Below, piece after piece: positions 57,107-64,000 of a stretch of DNA of 64,000 nucleotides. The notes beneath the pieces were generated by a model. The model worked only from the letters and a program-made list of their open reading frames with translations, was not told where the DNA came from and did not search any database. Positions within the stretch are counted from its first letter, which is position 1. Every line of letters begins with the position of its first letter. Location of the stretch: positions 279,259-343,258 of the forward strand of contig JAEHOE010000137.1 in assembly GCA_016858145.1 (NCBI GenBank), in the 5' to 3' direction. The DNA is from Edaphochlamys debaryana (Eukaryota > Chlorophyta > Chlorophyceae > Chlamydomonadales). Both the position numbers and the translations under genes were made by a program.

Positions 57107-58018
57107 TCAGTAGCAACCGATCTCCTTGAGGCTCCGGGCGAAAAGGTGATCGTACTTGGTCATTAAGGTTTGGAGACTCGTACGCTCATTCTCCGTCATG
57201 TCTGGACGTAGGCAGAGAGTGTAGCCTGCCTCAGTTTTTACGAAGGAGGCGTCTTCTGGCGGGGCCCGAGTCCCGTCAGGGGTGGTGACATGAGCTGGGG
57301 AGACCTCGGTGGCTAAGGCGGACGCCGGCGCTGCCAGCGGGCCAGGGGCCGCGGAGGTGCTAGGAGTTGCCGCTGCTGCTCGGGAACGCGGGCGCACGCG
57401 CCGCATGGCCTGCTCCAGAGGGATGCTGGCGGGGGGGGACTGCTCCAGCTGGGTCCAGCTGGGAGCGGACCACTGCCCCCCCTGCTGGTAGGCCGGGTGC
57501 GGGACGCAGTGCGGTGCCGCGCCGGCGAGACGCCAGCAGCTGAGCAGCACCAGAAACATAACTGAGAAGGCGAAGGCCTTGTAATTGCTGAGGCGCCACC
57601 GAGCCGGCGGAGCAGACTTGGTGTTGGCGGTGGTCTCGGGCCGCCAGGGCTTGGGCGGCCGAGCGCCAGCCGCCCTGGCCCAGTGCTCAGCCCTGCGCTG
57701 CAGGTACGCGCGCTTGACCATGCTGCGATAGCTCCTCATCATCCTCTCCATCTCCTCCTGCGCCTGAGCACGCAGCTCTTGCTGGCGGCGCAGCTCCTTG
57801 CGGGCGTGGCGGCGCAGCCGTCGGTCCAGGCTGCGTGTCACGTGCCGCAGTATCATACGGCCAAGCTGGTGCTGAAGCACATCGAGCTGGGCAGCGTAGA
57901 CCGCCAGCTCCTTGTCCAGCGCGCTCTCCTCCTCCTCGTCCGTCAAGCTGGAGGTCTCGTCCTCCTCATCAGTGGGCGGGGCCCAGAAGACATCAGGGTG
58001 GAGCGCCGGGCCGTAGCC
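57107..58018 (-). pseudogene. Retrotransposon pre-RT segment, truncated by CACTA insertion
   Basis: Open frame without an ATG from just after an in-frame TAG (58019-58021) to TGA 57107-57109. It has acidic then basic helices (Arg-rich, about 100 residues), one hydrophobic segment (FAFSVMFLVLLSCW), a linker, and MTKYDHLFARSLKEIGCY, the usual lead-in to gypsy RT. The TGA is in the same frame as the RT segment, so it is either a nonsense mutation or a read-through stop. No gag zinc knuckle or protease motif is present; these should lie beyond the CACTA element, outside the window. Confidence 0.7.
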
Positions 58019-58148
58019 CTATGGCACTACTTGAGTCCGTAATGGGGGGGTAGATCACACACACACATTACGGACCCCCCCCCCCCGTAACGGTCTCTGA
58101 TGTGGCTACGGAGTTGAGTCCATAACGGAACCGTAGGGGGTGTACCAT

Positions 58149-58525
58149 CCGTAACGGATCCGAGTCCATTACCAACCCCCCCGTAGGCTTCATACCGTCC
58201 GTAAAGGACCAGTCCATTACCTACCCCCCCGTAGCTCTACACATCCGTAAAGGACTCCCGTCCATTACCCAACCCCCCATAGCTGCACACCATCCGTAAG
58301 GGACCCGCGTCCGTTACCCCCCCCCATAGGCTTCAGACCATCCGTAATGGACCCGCGTCCGTCACCTACCCCCCGTAGGCTTCATAGCATCCGTCAAGAA
58401 CCCCCATCCGTTACGCACCCCCCCGTAGGCTTCATAGCAACCGTCAAGGACCCGCGTCTGTCACGTACCCCCCCGCAGGCTTCATAGCATCCGTCATGGA
58501 CCCGCGTCTGTCACGTACCCCCCCA
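58149..58525 (+). repeat. Subterminal tandem array, about eight 49-bp units
   Basis: Units start near 58149, 58199, 58246, 58295, 58341, 58390, 58440 and 58491. Each has a CCGTAAxGGACCCG-like head, a GTCCRTTACC-like core, a C-run and GTAGGCTTCATAGCAT. The head and core resemble the CACTA terminus just outside, as expected for subterminal transposase-binding sites. More diverged copies occur at 58030-58148. Confidence 0.85.
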
Positions 58526-58569
58526 TCAGCCCCCAATGCCACCTCCACCAACCCCGCTGCCTGCTCCTG

Positions 58570-61396
58570 CTAGCGGTCACCCCTGCCGGGTCTGTCGCCG
58601 CGGCCATTGCCCCGGCCGCCAGGGCCTATGGCTTTTGGCGGCCTGTAGGGCGGGTTGGCCTTCGTGCTGTCTGCCCTGCCTCCCGCCACGACGGCCGCCT
58701 GGGCAGGAGGCTTCTGCACGTTCCGCGGTTCCGCGGTTCCCGGCTGCTCGGGCTGTGCCGTGCCCTGTGGCGCCCCCGTGGCTTCCGCGGCCACACCTGC
58801 CGCACCCGCTCCACCGCCTCCTCTGTCTCCACCGGCTCCTCCGTCTCCACCGGCTCCACCGGCTCCTCCGTCTCCACCGGCTCCTCCCTCCTCCCTCGGC
58901 GCGACCTCGATGCTGTTGTGGTTTCGGGAGAAGGAGTCGTCTTAGTGGGGCGAAGCCATGCCATGTCAAGCCAAGCCGCCCTTCAATACCCTCCCCTGCC
59001 TCCAAGACCTCTCCAATCAAGTTCCCTCACCACCAAGGCCCCTCCCCGGCAGCAGCACTAACCAAGCCTATCCCCGAGGGCCCTGGCTTACATGCCCACC
59101 AGCTGCTCCACGCAGAACTTCACGCTGGGGCTGTACACGATGAGCATGAACTCGTTGATGCTCGCTGTAGGCAGGGGCAAGTTAGAAGTTAGTAAGCTGG
59201 GCAAATCATGCAACAAGCTGGGCAAGCAAGCAAACAGCAAGTCAATTTGGTAGCACGTGTTGTAACCAACCCACCCATGCTGGTGCACTTGTTGCCACCG
59301 GCAATGTCGAACTCCTTGAAGATTGCAGCGGCCTCGTTCATGAAGAAGTAAGCCCGCGCCGCCTCCACGCTGCATGGCGGGCCGCGACCGCCGGGTAGCT
59401 TCCGACTGTATCCCCAGGGGTACACCCGTTCGTCGAAGGCGTGCGTGAACTGCGCGGGTGGCTTGAAGGTCGTGGCCACCGCCACTGCCGCCTCCACCTC
59501 GCTGTCAGTCACGGCACAAGCCGCCGCCGCAGCTGCGGGCTGCTCAGCCACCCCCCCGCTCCCCACGTTCGTCTTCCGCCGCTTGGGCAGCGGCCTGCTG
59601 GGGCCGGCTGCAGCCGCGTCGACAGCGGAAGCAGCAGAGGCGTCCTCAGCGGCCCTCGCCGCCTTCTTCGCCCTCTTCTCCAGGATCTTCTTGATGAGGG
59701 GGAACACTGCGAGGAATAGAGGGCAGCACACCGGCACAACAACATTAGGACAAGGCAGGGCTCTCCATCAGCTTAAGAAGCCAAAACCTGGAAGCTTCAC
59801 GTCCTCCCCCAACTTAAAACAGCCCTGCATCTATCCCCCCCCACCACCACCCCCACCTACGTCTGCTCCCTTGGATGTTCTGCATCACGTTGCTGATCTT
59901 GTCGTTGAGGAGGTCGCCCAGCGCCCTGACCTGGCTTAAGGTCAGGTTGGCCACGTGGTTTGTGGCGCTCTTATCGCCCGTGTAGTTGATCCACGCCTTG
60001 AGGATCGACCGGACGTAGCTGACATACAGAACGTGCATGTCCATGCCGTTGACGACTGCCTGGCCAATATCAGCGCTGCGCCCCTTGTATACATCCGCCC
60101 ACTGCAGCCCGCAGCGGACGAACCTGCATGGACGGGAGGGTATAAGCCACTGGCTTGAGAAACACAAGTTGTGGATTGCATGGGCAAGCGGGGTGTGTTG
60201 GTTGACTTCGCCGGTTTCGGGAATTCGCCAGCCCAGCCAGCCCAGCCAAGCCCAGCCAAGCCCAGCCGGCAGGCTCACATTCGGGTCATGACGAGCGCCA
60301 CGCCGTACACCCGCACCAGGCTCGCGTGGTTTATCTGGAGCCCCAGCTTGTTGAAGACCTCCTCGAATGGCTTGCCCAACTCCTTGCGCAGGGTTTCCTG
60401 CGCCTCGCTGAGCTTTACCTCGCCCTTCTCGCTGCTCTTGGCCTTGGCGCTCGGCCTGCTTTGGTCGAGGGAATGGGCACACGGGGGTGTTGTAATTACG
60501 ACTCCTGGCTCACGCATTTATGCAGAGACCAGCCCCTGACACATTCATGCCGAGACCAGGCCCTGACGCCCGCCCCAGATGCACAGTCCCCTTGCACCCG
60601 TCCCCAGACGCCCGTCCCCAGATGCCCTGTCCCCTTGCGCCCATCCACAGACGCCCATCCCCAGGCGCCCGTCCCCAGACACTTACGCCCATCCCCGACA
60701 CACCTCGAGCTCTTGGTCTTGCCGCCCGACTCCGGCGTCAGGCTTGTCTCCCCCAACACCGCGACGATTGCTGACGCAATGTAGTGCCCGAGCACGTCAC
60801 CTCCCATTGCCTGCACCATCATGCTCTGCAAGCCAGGCACATTGGCAGCGAGGGAAATCGACGACTTCCAGAGGTCGTCGCAGCTCTCCCATATGGGACT
60901 GGTCTCCACAGTCAGCACCAAGCGCTGCACGGCGCCCTTAGTCTGCTGGAGCTTGCTGCGCAGCGCCTCCGGAAGCCCGCGATACCCGATGCCGCGCAAC
61001 TCCTCGCGAAGCTCCTCGCTGTACTCAGCGTATGGATCCTCCTCCTCCCCTTCAACATCACCTGCAACACCGGCGGGACAGCCAGACAGTCAGCGGTGTC
61101 ATGGCAAGTGCTTGCTTCCCGGTCAAGCGTCTGGGCGGGCCTTCCAGGGCTCCCCGCTGCCCAGTCCTATCCCTAGAAGTTATTAACGTCCCAGAGAACT
61201 ACATATACATCAGCGGGTCGGCATCACAAGCCTGCACCAGAGCCCCGCCGCTCGAATCACAGAGCTCACCTGGCAGCTGCGGACCTTCTCCCTCTATTCC
61301 GCTGTAATGCTGCTCCTCCCTCTCCACACACTCCTCCGCCTCTGCCACGTCATCTGTAGTTGAAGGCTGAGCCTCAACTTCTCCTATACCGGCCAT
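58570..61396 (-). CDS. Unknown 590-residue protein, possible CACTA accessory protein
   Basis: Seven exons in phase: 61270-61396, 60704-61061, 60279-60455, 59861-60123, 59275-59706, 59092-59164, 58570-58912. It starts MAGIGEVEAQPSTTDD, acidic. The middle is mostly helical: ELREELRGIGYRGLPEALRS, GHYIASAIVAVLGETSL, FVRCGLQWADVYKGRSADI and SNVMQNIQGSRLFPLIKKIL. It has basic nuclear-signal-like runs (EKRAKKAAR, PLPKRRKTN). The C-terminus is Gly-rich and ends RGNGRGDRPGRGDR. An apparent stop at 59088-59090 is the 5' splice site AT|GTAAGC, and splicing restores phase. I recognise no family. Lying inside the CACTA element and divergent from the transposase, it may be its accessory (TnpA-like, DNA-binding) protein, but this is inference from position only. 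Confidence 0.65.
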
Positions 61397-61740
61397 GTCT
61401 GCCAACGCTTATGTAAGATGTATGGCATTCGCGCGGTAACGGACAGGGAGATAGTGGACAGGAAGACAGTGGATAGTGGATAGCGGACTGCGGTGGTTTG
61501 TGGCGCAGGAGACAGGATCAATCGACCATGGCAATGGGGGGCATCTCCGTGGCATGCGCCGCCCAGCCAAGGTACGCACAGACCCCAAGCCGTTTGTAAT
61601 GTAGATGCTTTCCCCAGTGCTTCACTAGCGCCATGTCGCGCGCGTACGCGCGACACTCTCCTTACCCTGCCCACCAACCTGCACGCCACATCCTCCTTGC
61701 ACTTACTCTCACTGCCCTGCTAATCGTGTCTGCGTCTTTC
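61397..61740. promoter_or_regulatory. Divergent promoter region of the CACTA gene pair
   Basis: 344 bp between the two opposite start codons. It contains short repeats of GTGGATAG/GTGGACAG type around 61452-61480. It presumably drives both genes; no TATA box was confirmed. Confidence 0.5.
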
Positions 61741-64000
61741 ATGGGACGACAACGTAAGCGCAAAGCCCACGATGACAGTGGTTGTGGCATCGGCGCTGTC
61801 GAGAGCGTGGCTGGCAATGGAAATGCCGATGGTATTGGGCCCCTGGGCTCGCCTGTTCCTCGGCACCGAGCGGTACAGGACATTCCTCTACTGGAACCTG
61901 CTGAGGCCTACTTTCTGGACCGGCACGAGGCCATAGCCCCAGGCAACGGAGCATTGTCTTCGCCAAGCACCAGTGGCCGCGGCGTACAGCATCAGGCAGC
62001 AACTCCACTGCTACTCAGGCCCTCTCCCATTCCCAGCCTCAGCCCATCTCTCCTTCGGCGTCTCTCCAATGACTCCGCAGGGGGCACAGATCCTGGTGGC
62101 CCTTCCCAACACGACCAAGATCAGGGTGGCGGCCTACACCCAGGCCCGCACTCGCAAGACGTCACGCCAGCCGCCCCCCCTCCTGCTGGTGCAGCCCCCC
62201 CGGGACCCCACCCCATTCCCCCCGCCGGGCCTGCACTTGACGAAACGGAGCTAGCGGAGTGGGGCATAGACGAAGCAGAGCCTGAGCCGGGGGAGGTTGG
62301 AGCAGCAATCCCTCCGGTCACTCAACCGCCTGCTGCTGACGCACTAGCAGCTGCAGCTGCAGCACGCAGTGGGGGTGTTGGCGACGTTGACCCCGTCATC
62401 CCAAGCCATGGCGGGGGCGGCATTGGCGGCGTCGAGAACTTCACAGGTTGGGACGGGGGGTCTAGGCTTTTCAATTGGGCCAGGGAGCAAGAGCGGGGGG
62501 CGGGGGACAGGGAAGCCTCTTTTCAGGGGGGCGAGGAATGTGCATGCCGCTGATCCCGGTATCCGTCCTTCCCTATCCCACCCATTTTGCGCAGCTTCAT
62601 CTGGCTTGTTCGCCCGGTGCCCTGGCAATGGCTGTGATGGCGGAAAGCCTCGCCGCCGTGCGCAGCGCCTTCAGTACCTCGAGCTCCCAACTGGAGATGC
62701 GGATGTTACACGCCTAGTCACCCGTGTCCTATACCAGGCCATCCTGCAGAAGGAGTGCAGCCCTGGCGCGACCGAGACCTCAGTGGCGCGCTTTCTCAAG
62801 AGCATCCGGGAATCCTTTGCGGGTCCCTTTGCGAGTGAGGTGCAGAAGCATGCTGCCAAGTACCTGCCCACCACGTTCAAGCAGGTGTGTTGGCGTAGGC
62901 TGGGGAGCAAGGGGCTCGGTGGGTTTGTCAGGTGGTTGGCGGGTGGGTTTGGCGGGTGGAGGGTTGCGGTTCCCTTGCGGTCGTACACGTTGCGGTCCAC
63001 TGCAGGTACTCACCATGCTGGAGGACATTGCTGGAGTGAAGTGGCCGGTCATCTGGCGATACCCCATGTGCGAGTGTGGCTTCGTGTATCGCGGAGAGCA
63101 CGCCAAGGCGAAGGCCTGTCCGGCCCTCTCGCCAGGCACCAAGTCCAAGCGCTGCAACAAGCCCATGGACCCATCACGCTATATGCTCTACAACTCCATC
63201 AGGCAGTGGCTCCAAAGCATCTACAGCAACAAGGTGACCGCCTCTCAGTTTGGGGCATGGAAGGAACGCCTGGAGGCGCAACACCGGACACAGCCCCACT
63301 CGGACTGCATGTTTGACATCGGCGATGGGGCAGCCATCGCCGACCTCTTCGCCAAGCAGCCTAAGTTTAAGACTGAAAGGCGCAACGTCATCTTCGTCCT
63401 CGTCACGGACCCGTTCATTGTAAGTGCTGAATCCGGCGGGGGGTGTGGGGCAGGAGGGGCTGGTGCGCGGGGCTGGTGGAGCTGGTGGGGCTCAGGGGCT
63501 TGTGGGTTGCTTGGGGCACTTCGGGCACCTGGGATGCTTGTGTGCCTTGCATTCCTTATATGACTGGGTGTCCTTGCCCTTGCCCCGCCTTTTAAAGGTC
63601 CCCTCCGACGAATCGCAACGGTCAAGCACTCCATGGTACCTGGTGGCCGTCAATGCCCCTCAGGAGAGTCGATTTGAGCTCGGTTACTCATCCGTGCTCG
63701 CCATCATTGGCGGCAACATCAAGTACCCGGGAGACAAGTGTGCGCCTCCAATGGACCCTAACCACGTCCTCGCCCTCATCTTAGACGAGCTTCGGTTCCT
63801 GGAGGAGGAGGGTGTCCTGCTGCATGACGCCTCACGTGGCAACGAGACGTTCAGGTGAGGATCCAGGCACCAGTGACTGCTACTACTACTGCTACCTCCG
63901 CTGTTACTGCTACTACTGCTACTAACGCCACGCATTCAATCCCTCCCCCCTCCCCAGGTGCTATGCCACCCTCCTGGGCATGGTATCAGACTACCGTGGG
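61741..64000 (+). CDS. CACTA transposase, Tnp2-like, 3' partial
   Basis: Exons 61741-62446, 62595-62884, 63006-63419, 63598-63854 and 63958 to the window edge; phases agree. MGRQRKRKAHDDSG starts the protein with a nuclear-signal-like run; an upstream in-frame ATG at 61633 is less likely. Exon 1 is a disordered Pro/Gly-rich region. Later exons show a CECGFVYRGEHAKAKACPAL zinc-binding-like part with CNKPMDPSRYMLYNSIRQWL, a DIGDGAAIADLF stretch, and the Tnp2 signature FVLVTDPFIVPSDESQRSST with PWYLVAVNAPQESRFELGY, KYPGDKCAPPMDPN and LILDELRFLEEEGVLLHDA. This order matches EnSpm/Plavaka-type transposases, which cut the element out at its CACTA ends. The catalytic C-terminus is outside the window. 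No internal stop is seen, so it may be intact. Confidence 0.75.
63876..63924 (+). repeat. Imperfect (CTA/CTG)n trinucleotide repeat
   Basis: About 16 triplets in the last visible intron of the CACTA transposase gene. Confidence 0.85.

Larger units (their letters stand above)
51548..58024 (-). mobile_element. Decayed gypsy-type LTR retrotransposon, 5' part cut off by a CACTA insertion
   Basis: The coding order on the minus strand is pre-RT segment, reverse transcriptase, RNase H, a methyltransferase-like domain, integrase, PHD finger, and a second methyltransferase-like domain. RT before integrase is the Ty3/gypsy order. A polypurine tract and a putative 3' LTR follow at the left. There is one in-frame stop and at least two frameshifts. 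The 5' LTR, gag and protease are not in the window; the sequence ends at the left terminus of the CACTA element at 58025. The left limit is a guess based on the 49-bp repeats. Confidence 0.75.
58025..64000 (+). mobile_element. CACTA (EnSpm) DNA transposon, left end to window edge
   Basis: Position 58025 begins CACTACTTGAGTCCGTAATGG, the standard CACTA start. It sits immediately after retrotransposon sequence, with TGG (58022-58024) as the candidate 3-bp target duplication. Inside follow a subterminal tandem array (58149-58525) that repeats the motif GTCCGTAATGG in variant forms, a minus-strand gene (58570-61396), and a divergent Tnp2-like transposase gene (from 61741) running past 64000. The right terminus is outside the window. 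Confidence 0.7.

Noticed and set aside
58149..58525. CRISPR-like array of regularly spaced repeats
   Set aside because: Units are contiguous with no unique spacers, diverge gradually, and lie at a CACTA terminus in a eukaryotic genome; they are subterminal transposon repeats.

Overview
The window looks like nuclear DNA from a volvocine or Chlamydomonas-like green alga. It is GC-rich, its genes have many short introns (mostly GT-AG), coding runs are full of Ala, Gly, Ser and Pro, and it holds a chlorophyll b reductase gene, a member of an ankyrin-like family I associate with volvocine algae, and algal-type transposons. I built exon models by reading splice sites and checking that the codon phase carries across every junction. 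No species can be named.

Left part (1-35,125), host genes: a 5'-truncated U-box/MIB-HERC2 E3 ligase gene (+); an ankyrin-like gene (-); a signal-peptide-bearing Pro/Ala-rich protein (-); a second U-box gene (-) that shares intron positions with the first; a NUFIP1-like snoRNP assembly factor (-); an NYC1/NOL-type chlorophyll b reductase (-); and a 24-exon kinesin (-).

Middle part (35,126-49,579), sparse and repeat-rich: an orphan coding fragment; a Tc1/mariner-IS630-like DDE transposase gene with a premature stop and with an antisense endonuclease-like ORF inside one intron; an unknown ORF broken by a frameshift; and one apparently intact four-exon gene for a probable organellar single-pass membrane/coiled-coil protein.

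Right part (49,580-64,000), nested transposons: a decayed gypsy-type LTR retrotransposon (-) encodes RT, RNase H, integrase, a PHD finger and two degenerate methyltransferase-like domains. Its 5' part is cut at 58,024/58,025 by the left end of a CACTA (EnSpm) DNA transposon. That element starts with CACTAC, then a subterminal tandem array, then a divergent gene pair: an unknown 590-residue protein (-) and a Tnp2-like transposase (+) that runs off the window.

The most interesting items are the retrotransposon's domain set, the nested CACTA insertion with its unknown partner gene, the intron-nested endonuclease, and a U-box gene whose 5' splice site lies at the edge of a tetranucleotide microsatellite. 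All domain calls are by eye; no database search was run.
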